NCBI GenBank assembly: GCA_005406025.1
Contig: BGZK01000841.1
Coordinates: forward strand, 1 to 64,000
DNA from: Eumeta japonica
Lineage: Eukaryota; Arthropoda; Insecta; Lepidoptera; Psychidae
Reading direction: 5' to 3'
Length of the DNA stretch: 64,000 bases
Each line of letters starts with the position of its first letter. The stretch's first letter is position 1. The position numbers and the translations under genes were made by a program. Under the pieces are notes generated by a model. The model did not search any database and had not been told where the DNA came from. It was given only the letters and a program-made list of their open reading frames with translations. Shown here in pieces: positions 56,801 through 63,815 of this stretch.

Positions 56801-59800
56801 GCATCATTCGACAAGATCATTCAAGAAATGACGACTCGATTGCAGCAAATTCAAGAAATATCGGACAAGTTCGGATTTTTGATGCCAGCGAAACTTTTGG
56901 ACAGCAAGTTCGAGTGTGTTCTTTCCCATGTATTAGAAGACATCGACAAGGACGAGTTTCAAATGGAGCGGAAGCGTCACCAGCAATTTGTTGCTTGTTC
57001 TGAATCAGAGGAAGATGTAAGTGGTAAAGGGCCACTGGAGCTCCTCCAGTTCATTCAAAAACTGAATCTCGGAATGTCGGTTCCAAATATAGTCATCTTG
57101 ATTCGTATATATTTGACTTTGGCGATTAGTGTTGCAAGTTGTGAGAGACGTTTTTCGAAGTTGAAGCTAATAAAAAATTATCTCAGATCTACTATGAGCT
57201 CCGCTAGACTATCAAACTTGGCTATATTGTCGATTGAACAAGAATTGGCTGCTAATATTGATTTTGACAAAGTTATTTCTGACTTCGCTGCTCATAAGGC
57301 CTGTAGAATCCGCTTGTAAAACCGCTCATCCTATTTTACCTTCAATAAAAGGTACCTCATTGCCTCTGAAATTTTATTTTAATTAAGCACCTATAGAATG
57401 GGGGCGGCAAAGTGGGTCTCCCGCCTCAGGCGCCGAGATGGCACGCTACGCCAATGATCCTACCTTATCTGGGGGGAACAAACTTCTTTACTGAGGAATC
57501 CAGAGCTCTAGGTTCGATTGCGACGACGAGGTTCGCCATCCGGCACACCTAATTCCCCGAAAGGACGAAACGAGGACTGGAGAAGTTCGTTTTGGTACTC
57601 TGAATGTGTGTGGAGGTATAAATGATAAAACGATGATGTCTGCAAACTGATGAAAGACAGGCGACTGGATATTCTATACATGAATGAGACTAAAAGGAAA
57701 GGTATTGATAGAGTCATCAAACGCGGATCCTTCGATACTTATTGGTCTAGCATTGATCAGAGCCAAAGAGGATGCCGCGGTGTTGGCTTCGTCATATCAG
57801 AAAGATTCTCTGAATGTGTAAGCAGTTACGAATGTGTAAGTCCAAGGCTCCTTTGGCTCGGAGTTAAAATTGAACTGACACGGATTTTTATTGTAGGCGT
57901 ATACCCTCCAGATAAGTCCAAACCGCTCGAGGAGCGGAAGGAGTTTTAGCCCGATGTCAGGGACATTAGTGAAATGTGACAGAAACGAAAGGATAATAAT
58001 ATTAGGTGATTTTAATGGCTGAATTAGGTGTACAGCGGGACGGATAGGGAAAAGTCTTAGATAAATTTGAAGATGAAAGAGTGAGAGAATGACAAAAACT
58101 ATGTTTGACCACAGAAGAATACGCTCATATACTTGGGGAAAAGGAGAAGACAAAAGCATGATAGACTTTATAATTGTGGATAATGGGTTGAGAAGCAAAA
58201 ATGTGGATACGAGAATGTATCGTGGCGTCAACATTAGTACAGACTGCTACTTAGTAGTCTATCAAATTAAGATTTTAGGCAAGGCCAGCGTTGGCGACAC
58301 CATGCGAAAATGGTACTATGGAGCTAGAACAAATAAAAGTTAATAAGCTTCAGGAAAAAGATAAGTATGTAGAGCGATTAAAATATAGTTTGGGTGAAAT
58401 CAAACAGTATGAATTTTTAGAACTTGACAAATTATGGAGGGTGACGAAATCCGTATTAGTAGATGAAGCAAAAAAGGTACGTGGAATGAATACGACAACA
58501 AATATTAGTAAGAAAGGTAACGAATGGTGGAATTTTGAAGTGAGGAAAGTAGTCGGTGAAAAAAAGAAAGCATATCTGAATTGACTGTCTGCAAAGGCCA
58601 ACCACAGAGTGCAAAGAAAGAACATCTTAATAGATAAGCTAAAAGATGCTGAAAGTATGTATAAAGATACAAAAATGAGAGCTATGTTGAATTTAAAGAA
58701 TGTGTGAAAAGAAGAAAGAATGAAATAAAAGAACGCTATGATAGGAGATTCCCGGATAATTTCCGTGCAAACTAAAATTATTTTTGGCGTTGATGAAAAA
58801 GGCCCGGAATAATTTCGAGATATCATATATACATGTGATTAGAGACGATTGAAAGTACTAAAATGTAAAAAAGTTGGAAAAGCTGTCGGATATGACAGTT
58901 TCGTCAAAGATGCTGACGGGCGATGGGGGCATAGTGGGAAGCCTGCTGTACCAGCTCTTTAACAAATGCTGAAAAATCCATAGGGTACTTAATGACTGGT
59001 ATAAAGCAGTCATTGTACCCCTCTATAAAGGTAAAGGCTCACGGTAGATTTGCACAAATTACCCGCCCTATAAACCTCCTCAGGATCGTTGGCAAACTAT
59101 ATGAGAAAATTATTATCGAAAGAGCTGTGATTGAGCCTGAAAACAATATTTAGAACGTACAAGCGGGATTTCGAAAGGGATGGAGTGTACGGGTCAAATT
59201 TTTTCTCTGCGAAAGATTGCGGAAATTTTTTTGGCCAGCGACCAAAAGGTTTTCTATAATTTCGTAAATCTGGAAAAAGCTCATGATAGAGTGAAAAAAA
59301 ATGATCTATGGAGAACCCTATCCATGCATGGTATGAGTAGCGGATTGATACAGGCACTGGAATTCCCATACAGGGGCTCCAGTGCTTTCGTCAGAATAAA
59401 TGGGGAATACAGTGACTGATTTGACATCCGCAAGGGTGTCAGACAGGGATGTGTAGCTTCACCGTAGCTATTTAATCTATTCATGGATAACTGTCTGTAT
59501 GATTTGAAAAAGTATGAGTGTAGACTAAGGATTGATGAGCTGTCTGTCAAATGCCTACTGTGCGCCGACAACCAAGTAATGCTTGCACCGTTGGCGTGCG
59601 GACTACAGGATACAGTAAATAAAATTAATAATTTTACTTACCATATCTTACAAAAAAATTTTATTAAAAAATTTTTTTCGGCAAACATCAACGAGTGGCA
59701 CATACGTCGACATTTCTATTTAAAACATTTTAAAATTTCTTAGCAATTTTTCTGATTACGTGAATAATTTCGGAAATAATCGCTGTGAAACTAGCATAAA

Positions 59801-62800
59801 TCGTGTGTCCCCTTCTATTTTCTAAACCATACGTCCAAAAAATATGAAAAAAAATAACGAAGATGATGCAAATACTTTCAAAGAAAATTATTTTGAACAT
59901 GGTCAGATATATTGTTTTCGAGTTATTGCCGAAAAACTGCGCTTCTCAATAAAAGGACGTAAGTGCCATTAAGATATGCTTTGTTGCTGATGCACTTTAG
60001 TTTACACTACTTTAATAGTAATAGTCGACATATCTACTTGCTTTTTTAGTTATAGGCGACTAAAGTGCTTATAACTATACTGCGCAGGAAACATGGAAAA
60101 ATGTAACAACGTACTTTTTTTTATTTGTAGTGGATTTCTTTGTAATAATGTCTTCAGAACCCTATTATGAGCATGGTCCAACATGTTCTTAGCCAGTTTT
60201 TTTATAGCATATTAATGGGCAAACGAGTACGCAAGCTACTAGAAAATATGTGACGGCCGCCCATGAACATGAGCATGGACATGAACCCCAAAGGAGTCAC
60301 CGGCTTTTTTAGAAAGAAATATCTGATGAGGAAAAAGTGGTGACCGGAACTTTTAGGAGGCAATAGGATGCCTAATGGAGGAGGAATAGGCCACTGAAAG
60401 TTTCACTTACTGGACAAAACGAATCAGTAGACGCAGATACTTCTCTAGTGTATTCTATAAAAGTGGGGTATTTCACCAATTGAACCGGTCCATTTTCATG
60501 GTACAACCAAGTTGTACCACAACATAATTGTACCACAGCATGGTTCTACCACATTTACCATCATCAATAAAAACCATTACCATTCATGAAGTAAAAAGTG
60601 AATCCAATGATAAAACCTGCTTTTAGGGTTCCGAGTCAAAATGCAAAAACCAAACCCTTATAGTTTCGTCATGTCCATCCGTCCGTCCGTATGTCACAGG
60701 CATTTCATTCTAAAACTGCAAGATATATATTGATGAAATTTATAGTATAGGTGTCTTGTAAAAGCCACTACGCAGTTTAGTGGTTAAATAACAAAAATAA
60801 AAATGTCTAGGGGGGGACACCACATATGTAACAGAAGCTGAAAATTTTTTTTTTTCTGCAAACATTAATGAGTAACACATATTTCGACAATTTTTTTAAA
60901 AAACTCTTTAAGATTAACATGGAAAAAGTTTAACAACGTACTTTTTTCATCTGTAGTGCATTTCTTTGTAGTAATGGCTTTAGAACTGTATAATGAGCAT
61001 GGTCCACGTGCTCTTAGCCAGTTTTAAAGGTAAAATTGGTTGCAAAAATGGAAATAATTTTGACTCATACATGATTCAGTGAATTTCATGATGTTCTCTA
61101 CCTTCCTTATCTGGATGCAATTATTGTTATTATAATTTATTTTTAATAACTGTTAACTGTTTTTATATGGTACATTACTAAAGAACTTGTCAACATAAAG
61201 TAAATAAGGTTGGAGTGATTTGAAGAATAATATCCTTAATTTTTTTTTTATCAGATTTAAACTATTTATTAAACAATATCGCTATGAATTTATTTTTTCT
61301 TTCATCATTTTATGCGTTTGGTTAAGTTATTTGTCAGTTCCTGTATACATATGATATAACAGGACAAACGAGTTCAGCTTCTCTGTGCACTTTTAGCAAA
61401 CCATAAAATCTAGGGATTTATGAGTTCATTGTGATCAAATTCCTTTTTGTAATGCTTTGGAAAACAAAAACTTAGAATACGACAGTAACATATTTATTGG
61501 TAAGACCAGGTACTTTATGGAATTCCTCTTCATTATTTATTATACACCCAATTTTATTATTATATTACAATCCAAGTTGTTTACTATCACTACAATGTTA
61601 CTTTCGTCAGCTTCACTGACAATTAGATTATATTGTGTTATGTTTTGAAACTATTTTATCCTTTTGAGCGCGCAATTTTAATAGCACTTCCTACAGTCCC
61701 GCGCGCGGCTAATCTAGATGTGTCAATGCAATGCCCCTGACCAAAAACTTTGTAAAATAAACTAAAATGCCGATACTTATCATCTTACTGTATATTTTTT
61801 CAATTTACAATTAAATTCTTATTACACATTAAATACTCGTTGTGCAAACCAACTAGAATCACTTATGTTAAATTTCACTGCACATTAATTCGATAAAATA
61901 CACTATTTCTTCACAAAAGCTAAATAACTATGGCGGAACGTTAATATACGTTTGATAAATTTACATATACCATAGTAGAACTACATACTTTTAGTAAAGA
62001 ATGAACAAAACAAGACCACGAAAATCGCTTTTGGCGCCCACGCCGGCGGTCGTGATTACTGTACGCGCCAGCCGACCACAAGTCACAAAAAAGAAAAACT
62101 AGGAATAAAGTTATTATTTCTTTTTTTATATGTGATTTTATCAAGAAATACTTACGGAATTTCTTTCCAGCTATCACTACAGAATACAATATATATATGA
62201 AAAGGAAACTCGCGATTACTCTTGACAAGTGGATTCTTATGAACAGAGATACGACAAACCGGCTACGACAGCACCATCGCGAAGTAAACTAATCGATTAC
62301 TCAACTTTATAATATATTGTAAATTTTCTGAAGTAAGTGACGAGAAAGTCAGATATTTTTTACTGCCTTATTTCCTAAAGAATATAATTCAATTTCATAT
62401 AACAAACAAGTATAAACCCAAACTTTAAAGTGAATTTTTAAGTGCGAGGAAGTAGAGAACTAAACAGCGCGACCTTGAATGAGGCTGCGGGCGGACGGAT
62501 TGGTGGTTCTCGCGGTTTCACCGAAGGCCCGCGTTCAATTCGTTAATAGCCTGCATTATGTATATAATACAAGAAGTTATTTTTATATTGTTTAATATTC
62601 AATAAAACTGAAATTTCATAGATTCATTACACTTGCTTTTATATAACACTTCCAAAAATCTATTATCAATATTTCTCTAGAATTTATCATTACCTTTTCT
62701 ATTGCATTATATTTTATTATATGTATATTGTTTGATATGTATCAATAAAAAGTAAAATAAAATACATCCATTATTTTATTATTTTTGGAATGTAACCATT

Positions 62801-63815
62801 AAGTTTTTAGAAGTAGATTTTTATTAACATTCCGTTTTATCTGAATTTTATCTATTAATATTTTTTTGTTAGTTTATCACTAGGGATGAATTATTCCCCA
62901 AAGTTGCCAATCCCCAAAAACTTATGTTCTATTCAACAAGTACGCTATACTCGCTTAATTCGAAACATTATGAATTGAAATTTTGATGAATACTACCATA
63001 TCATACCTTTTGGACGCGGCTACGCATGTAACAGGCATGCAAAATTAGACAAGTATTTTATTCTTCCCTTATTTGGTGACTAGATTTTCATTTGTGATGT
63101 TCTTTAGAATTACAGATAGAAGAAAGTTATGGCTATTATTATTTAGATAGTTAAATATTATGGCTATTATTAAGTGAATCAAACTTCTTTGTAATTACAG
63201 TTTCAATTGTTTTATCTAAAAAGAGGCCAGAGCCGTCTGGCGTCAGATTACAGCACGGAGAGATGATTTTGATGTTTATAATATTAGGTAGGTCAGCTTT
63301 TCGCTTTTATAAAATATATCCCTAGCAGGCATAACTGGGTACAAATCGCAAATAAAAAAAGAAAAAATGCAGCATACCACAGCAGGCGGTCACATCGAAA
63401 CCGTCGTCGAGCGCAGGTATCGCCGGGCAAAGGCGCAGGTTGAGCGCGCAGAGCGCGTTGAGGCGCGCCACGTGCACGGCGCCGTACACGGCCGAAGAGA
63501 TTGAGTGAGCGGGCACCAGGTGGCAGAGCACGAAGGCGAGGCGTACTCCCACTCCGCCGCCTCCCACCACACCCTCCGCCGCCTTCAGTCCGATCAGCAG
63601 AGGAGGGGTTACCACGCCTGCACATCGCACCATCATCGTTACATCTTACCGTGAGGCGAATAACCATGCTAGAAAGAGAGCTGAGCTCGCACCGAAAACC
63701 AGGAGTACGGAGAGAAGCAATACATTGGAAGAGCGCGCACTCAACGCGCACGACACTGCGTAAACAAACGCCAACACCGCGGCGCCACCCACGACCATCA
63801 GCATCCACAATTGAA
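35690..63815 (-). CDS. ABC transporter subfamily A, C-terminal half (10 exons; 5' part outside the window)
   Basis: ABCA proteins are full transporters that move lipids across membranes. The spliced frame in this window uses 63693-63815, 63378-63617, 52831-52937, 46877-47021, 45454-45567, 43111-43395, 41879-42089, 39162-39325, 35981-36054 and 35690-35896. These total 1,670 bases, or 555 residues plus stop, and every junction phase agrees. Residues 1-160 hold membrane helices of the second transmembrane domain; a cytoplasmic linker follows. The second nucleotide-binding domain has Walker A GVNGAGKST, Q-loop GYCPQFNALD, signature YSGGC (usual in ABCA: YSGGN), Walker B LALLDEP, D-loop AGVD and the H-loop histidine in LLITSH. 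The C-terminus carries the family word TLEEVFLAFA. Exons are strikingly GC-rich while introns are AT-rich and full of transposons. No stop or frameshift is needed, so the gene looks functional. The exact ABCA subtype is not determined. Confidence 0.9.
35981..36054 (-). CDS. ABCA exon 9 of window
   Basis: This 74-base exon has acceptor GTTACAG before 36054 and donor GTGAGT after 35981. It encodes ETELSRLKTALHSELECCLK and EEHE, the linker into the last exon. It receives one base from exon 8 (codon GCT, alanine) and ends in phase 0. Confidence 0.88.
36055..36359. other. ABCA intron sequence before repeat family A copy 2
   Basis: AT-rich, with no repeat or gene recognised. Confidence 0.4.
36360..37095 (+). 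repeat. Dispersed repeat family A, most complete copy
   Basis: It starts GGAACCCTTAGAGTTTGGTC and CATCTGTATGTCACAGGC, then GGGGACACTCCACA, GGAAATAATCCCTCTG, ACTTTCAACGAAA, TCGACATACCTA and TAGTTGTAGGCGACTAAAG, and ends CATGCTCTTGGCCAG. Other copies lie at 18851-19790, 59641-60215 and 60625-61035. It is about 740 bp, non-coding, of unknown class. Confidence 0.65.
37096..39161. other. ABCA intron sequence, no gene recognised
   Basis: Mostly AT-rich. Short GC-rich patches occur near 37850-37890 and 38400-38445. The plus ORF 38107-38496 has no recognisable domain. Confidence 0.4.
39162..39325 (-). CDS. ABCA exon 8 of window
   Basis: The acceptor is TATTGCAG before 39325. The donor GTCAGT after 39162 was chosen over a nearby GTAAGA at 39147 because only GTCAGT keeps the frame into exon 9. 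It encodes SMDEMEQLCGRIAIMAGG and the following switch region up to DYPDH. The first serine codon is split with exon 7, completing the TSHSMDE word after the H-loop. Confidence 0.9.
39326..41217. other. ABCA intron sequence, partly GC-balanced, unassigned
   Basis: 39640-40330 is less AT-rich and carries overlapping frames on both strands (for example 39695-40006 +, 40053-40370 -), but none shows a known domain; it may be an unrecognised repeat. 40670-40735 contains an imperfect inverted pair built on GGAATAGACGT. Confidence 0.4.
41218..41417 (+). mobile_element. Helitron-like MITE, 200 bp
   Basis: It begins TCTATACATATATAATGAAA directly after an A (41217) and ends GCGGGCGGGACAGCTAG directly before a T (41418). 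A|TC...CTAG|T is the Helitron insertion signature. A short stem is possible in CCCAGCGAAGCGGG before the end. It has no coding capacity and no target duplication, as expected. Confidence 0.75.
41418..41878. other. ABCA intron sequence, nothing recognised
   Basis: AT-rich spacer between the Helitron-like MITE and exon 7. Confidence 0.45.
41879..42089 (-). CDS. ABCA exon 7 of window: signature, Walker B, D-loop
   Basis: The acceptor is CATGTAG before 42089 and the donor GTGAGC after 41879. It encodes LENLRERALSAYSGGCARRL, then a small-residue stretch, LALLDEPTAGVDP (Walker B and D-loop), and LLITSH ending in a split serine codon. The exon is extremely GC-rich. The residue after SGG is cysteine rather than the usual asparagine, and the K-R-K that normally follows is ARR. 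Confidence 0.95.
42090..43110. other. ABCA intron sequence, nothing recognised
   Basis: AT-rich with a moderately GC-rich part near 42640-43000; no gene or repeat assigned. Confidence 0.4.
43111..43395 (-). CDS. ABCA exon 6 of window: Walker A and Q-loop
   Basis: The acceptor is GTGAGTAG before 43395 and the donor GTTGGT after 43111. It encodes ECFGLLGVNGAGKSTTFRML (Walker A), then RPYLDTLGYCPQFNALDPFL (Q-loop) and the helical part up to VWMRRV. It takes one base from exon 5 and gives one base to exon 7 (glycine GGT). Confidence 0.95.
43396..43735. other. ABCA intron sequence, nothing recognised
   Basis: Mixed composition; a less AT-rich patch at 43605-43715 was not assigned. Confidence 0.4.
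43736..44800 (-). pseudogene. mariner transposase relic (cecropia-like group)
   Basis: Read from 44700 down: a paired-box-like word RSGRPPVG, then YLKSLGKT, CIQLVALPKGHSF and CDEKWIYLNN (first catalytic aspartate of the DD34D triad). After several shifts comes the open segment 44197-43832 with LLQRDNTRPNTAKVTRDTVV (second aspartate) and SRDFPLSNYYLF (third aspartate region). Its orientation is the same as the host ABCA gene. At least five frameshifts or stops are present. The terminal repeats were not resolved, so the borders are approximate. Confidence 0.8.
44838..44918. repeat. Two adjacent perfect hairpins
   Basis: Arms 44847-44858 and 44869-44880 (AAAAGCCGTGAT and complement) are perfect with a 10-base loop. 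Arms 44883-44898 and 44903-44918 (TATGTCTCATTATCAT and complement) are perfect with a 4-base loop. A partial ATGTTTCATTATC copy precedes the first. CAATTGACA repeats follow at once (44920-44940). Confidence 0.8.
44919..45453. other. ABCA intron sequence, nothing recognised
   Basis: AT-rich; no gene or repeat was recognised apart from the short CAATTGACA tandem at the left edge. Confidence 0.4.
45454..45567 (-). CDS. ABCA exon 5 of window: start of nucleotide-binding domain 2
   Basis: This 114-base exon has acceptor ATGTCACAG before 45567 and donor GTTAGC after 45454. It encodes KGEITDALLAHELRKCYW, then NVISKPCHAVRGLSLSVKRG, i.e. the first beta strands that precede ECFGLLG in every ABCA protein. 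Splice phases match exon 4 (one base left) and exon 6 (two bases needed). It is too short to be seen as an ORF. Skipping it would also keep frame but would remove the front of the domain. Confidence 0.9.
45880..46110 (+). repeat. SINE-like dispersed repeat, copy 2
   Basis: It contains AAACAGGCATGCGAGC, CACGGCCGCCCA, CCAAGGAGTCACCCGTGCGT and TGCTGGCCTCTTGAGTAAG, then GGTCACCGAAAGGGTCATTG. The order agrees with 60220-60450. The minus ORF across it (45873-46109) is a by-product. Confidence 0.6.
46111..46876. other. ABCA intron sequence, nothing recognised
   Basis: AT-rich spacer between the SINE-like repeat and exon 4. Confidence 0.4.
46877..47021 (-). CDS. ABCA exon 4 of window: last membrane helix end and cytoplasmic linker
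   Basis: The acceptor is CTCGATAG before 47021 (phase 0) and the donor GTGAGT after 46877. It encodes LLVLLIEQGLLTKPKEAIVR and then a charged linker ending YVRESISL. The LLIE word at the end of the last helix is characteristic of ABCA proteins. It leaves one base for exon 5. Confidence 0.9.
47022..48074. other. ABCA intron sequence, nothing certain
   Basis: The minus ORF 47413-47628 encodes a hydrophobic stretch followed by ELNRVQTDDGHGLGEMF. I could not link it to the ABCA frame or to a known family; it may be part of a repeat. Confidence 0.35.
48075..48220 (+). repeat. SINE-like dispersed repeat, copy 3
   Basis: It contains GGGGCAAACGTACACGTAAG, CTGATGGTCACCGCCACCTA and ACCAATGCGTTGCCGGCCTG, parallel to the copies at 45880 and 60220. 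Confidence 0.65.
48221..50033. other. ABCA intron sequence, with a possible cassette exon
   Basis: GC-rich patches at 48470-48545 and 49495-49530 stand out. The second contains a 45-base minus-strand interval (49482-49526) bounded by ATCAG and GTGAGT; see findings. No other gene was recognised. Confidence 0.4.
50034..50425. repeat. Foldback element with nested hairpins
   Basis: The outer arms 50034-50195 and 50285-50425 are near-perfect reverse complements (outer edge AATGATTGAATATTGATTC; inner edge CCGACAGTC), with a small indel near 50085. Between them a second, perfect 21-bp hairpin lies at 50195-50215 and 50219-50239 with a 3-base loop (CGTTAGACAGGCCGC ...). A 45-base unpaired spacer follows. 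No target duplication was found. Confidence 0.85.
50530..50740 (+). mobile_element. LINE copy 2, RT C-terminal part, interrupted by mariner sequence
   Basis: The segment aligns with 21005-21250 of LINE copy 1: ATCGAATGTAAA, GTATTCTTGGGCGTTA (VFLGV) and CAATGGGTTAGG, then an AAYVIQR-like end. The LINE's 3' UTR reappears at 52030-52200, so mariner and other sequence at 50741-52029 was inserted or partly replaced LINE sequence. Confidence 0.65.
50705..50932 (-). pseudogene. mariner transposase N-terminus (inverted piece)
   Basis: The start is ATG at 50932. The helix-turn-helix part YRAVIKYFVKKGKTPKEIFE and VKNWARSFQQGRESSD is typical of mariner transposases. Homology stops after residue 63 (about 50744), where LINE sequence begins. 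To its right, 51066-51091 is the terminal repeat of the same mariner, so this is the 5' end of the element reading leftwards. Confidence 0.85.
51066..51556 (+). repeat. mariner terminal repeats in direct orientation
   Basis: Positions 51066-51091 and 51529-51554 match at 25 of 26 bases (GCCGC[A/G]GACTTATC...CCCCTCG), each followed by TA, in the same orientation. In an intact mariner the two ends are inverted. The left copy is joined to internal coding sequence at a TA dinucleotide. Confidence 0.88.
51092..51490 (+). pseudogene. mariner transposase C-terminus (catalytic end)
   Basis: The frame opens at the junction (MNGQYYANLLAQ). It includes LSRGVLFLQDNASVHTARVS (second catalytic aspartate) and WEIDHPPYSPDLAPSDYFLF (third aspartate), and ends GDYIEK and stop at 51488. 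The first ~200 residues are missing on this strand. The terminal repeat follows at 51529-51554 and then TA. Confidence 0.9.
51557..52029. other. AT-rich intron sequence, nothing recognised
   Basis: It is made of AATAAT-type low-complexity sequence and a stretch near 51900-51960 that was not assigned. Confidence 0.4.
52030..52205 (+). mobile_element. 3' end of LINE copy 2
   Basis: The words GGCTACTCTCAAGTTTCTTA, GTTCTTCTTG and GTGACGTGTTTCAAGT are in the same order and spacing as in the 3' UTR of LINE copy 1 (28664-28790). It lacks the TTGAA tail and ends in A/T-rich sequence. Confidence 0.75.
52206..52830. other. AT-rich intron sequence with a short hairpin
   Basis: TGTTTTCCATG near 52538 and CATGGAAAACA near 52577 are perfect inverted repeats. 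No gene seen. Confidence 0.45.
52831..52937 (-). CDS. ABCA exon 3 of window: transmembrane helix
   Basis: The acceptor is CTGTCTGCAG before 52937 and the donor GTGAGT after 52831. It encodes AQATPRWFGPHAYLDAERGY and GYILAILIAQFLAYF, the loop and last transmembrane helix of the second membrane domain. It joins in phase to the LLVLLIE of exon 4. Confidence 0.88.
52938..53527. repeat. Intron sequence, probably repeat-derived
   Basis: 53215-53520 is less AT-rich with pyrimidine-rich runs (CCCATTCTTCCTACTGCC, CCCATCCTTTCTACTCCC) and ends GGCCTAGTCCCGGGCAGTC, where the hAT inserted. I do not recognise the family. Confidence 0.4.
53528..57456 (+). mobile_element. 3.9-kb ZMYM-like hAT transposon in an ABCA intron
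   Basis: The left end CGGTGGCGTGGCATG and the complement of the right end (CATTGGCGTAGCGTGCC) are inverted repeats. The duplication is GTCCTACC (53520-53527) against ATCCTACC (57457-57464). CCGGGCGGCAGCACG and GGGGGCGGCAAA words near the ends are typical of this hAT group. Orientation is opposite to the host gene. Confidence 0.85.
54134..57319 (+). pseudogene. hAT transposase with one intron, few lesions
   Basis: Exon 1 starts at ATG 54134 (MKRVKESGPEFRKKKAKKK). It ends at 54304 before GTGAGT; exon 2 begins at 54921 after TTTACAG. The 616-base intron is phase 0. Exon 2 has an acidic spacer, the TTF-like finger region (KEWFYKPLSNGEK ... CFSCKLFG, 55270-55385) and NLAFRGHREDI (about 55629). 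The core reads LLAKYDPLL, VIFDSTPDISHNDQMSQVLR and AYDNAATMSGIHNGV, followed by the C-terminal dimer domain (SVASCERRFSKLKL ... LAILSIEQ, about 57125-57240) and stop at 57317. I count a frameshift near 55588, a TGA near 55662 and a frameshift near 56075. This is the best-kept transposase in the window, but it is still broken. Confidence 0.85.
57465..59640 (+). mobile_element. RTE-clade LINE, nearly full length, degenerate
   Basis: The endonuclease begins near 57580 (VRFGTLNVCGG-like) with LMKDRRLDILYMNETKRKG, GSFDTYWSSIDQSQRG, then ILGDFNG (about 58000-58020) and WGKGEDKSMIDFIIVD (58133-58183). The reverse transcriptase has LYQLFNKC (about 58945), YKGKGS, IVGKLYEKIIIERA, AGFRKG, FYNFVNLEKAHDRVKKNDLW and VRQGC. 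The catalytic box reads CADNQVMLA (about 59560), so the second aspartate of A-D-D is lost. Many stops are present. The C-terminal part is missing because a family A repeat follows at 59641. The relics at 14480 and 17030 are tails of the same type of protein. Confidence 0.82.
59641..60215 (+). repeat. Dispersed repeat family A, copy 3
   Basis: It aligns with 36570-37095: GCAAACATCAACGAGTGGCA, AAACCATACGTCCAAAAAAT, CAGATATATTGTTTTCGAG, TAGTTATAGGCGACTAAAGT and CATGTTCTTAGCCAG. It truncates the RTE LINE. Confidence 0.65.
60216..60450 (+). repeat. SINE-like dispersed repeat, copy 4
   Basis: It begins GGGCAAACGAGTACGCAAGC and continues GACGGCCGCCCATGAACATG, CCCCAAAGGAGTCACCGGC and GGAATAGGCCACTGAAAG. 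Just after it, 60506-60560 holds short GTACCACA-type repeats including TGGTACAACCAAGTTGTACC. Confidence 0.65.
60625..61035 (+). repeat. Dispersed repeat family A, copy 4 (internally deleted)
   Basis: It starts AGGGTTCCGAGTCAAAATGC and CCGTATGTCACAGGCATTTC, shares GGGGGGGACACCACATATGT with the family, then jumps to ACATGGAAAAAGTTTAACAA and ends GTGCTCTTAGCCAG. About 330 bp of the middle is absent compared with 36360-37095. Confidence 0.65.
61036..63377. other. ABCA intron sequence, AT-rich
   Basis: No gene or clear repeat. GC-rich patches at 61695-61720, 62030-62085 and 62465-62540 break the AT-rich background and are unassigned. Confidence 0.45.
63378..63617 (-). CDS. ABCA exon 2 of window: membrane domain 2
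   Basis: The acceptor is GATGTGCAG before 63617 and the donor GTATGC after 63378. It encodes VVTPPLLIGLKAAEGVVGGG and VRLAFVLCHLVPAHSISSAV, then an extracellular-type loop with several cysteines up to DVTACC. It leaves one base for exon 3. Confidence 0.85.
63693..63815 (-). CDS. ABCA exon 1 of window: membrane helices
   Basis: The acceptor is TTATTTCAG before 63815; the donor is GTGCGA after 63693, giving a 75-base intron. It encodes QLWMLMVVGGAAVLAFVYAV and then SNVLLLSVLLVFG. A stronger-looking GTAAGA at 63649 would leave only a 32-base intron and break the frame, so it was not used. The joined VFG|VVTP matches the usual helix-loop pattern of ABCA membrane domains. Upstream exons lie beyond base 64000. 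Confidence 0.82.

Noticed and set aside
63618..63692. Donor GTAAGA at 63649 for the first ABCA exon in the window
   Set aside because: It leaves a 32-base intron and puts the next exon out of frame. GTGCGA at 63692 gives 75 bases and an in-frame join.
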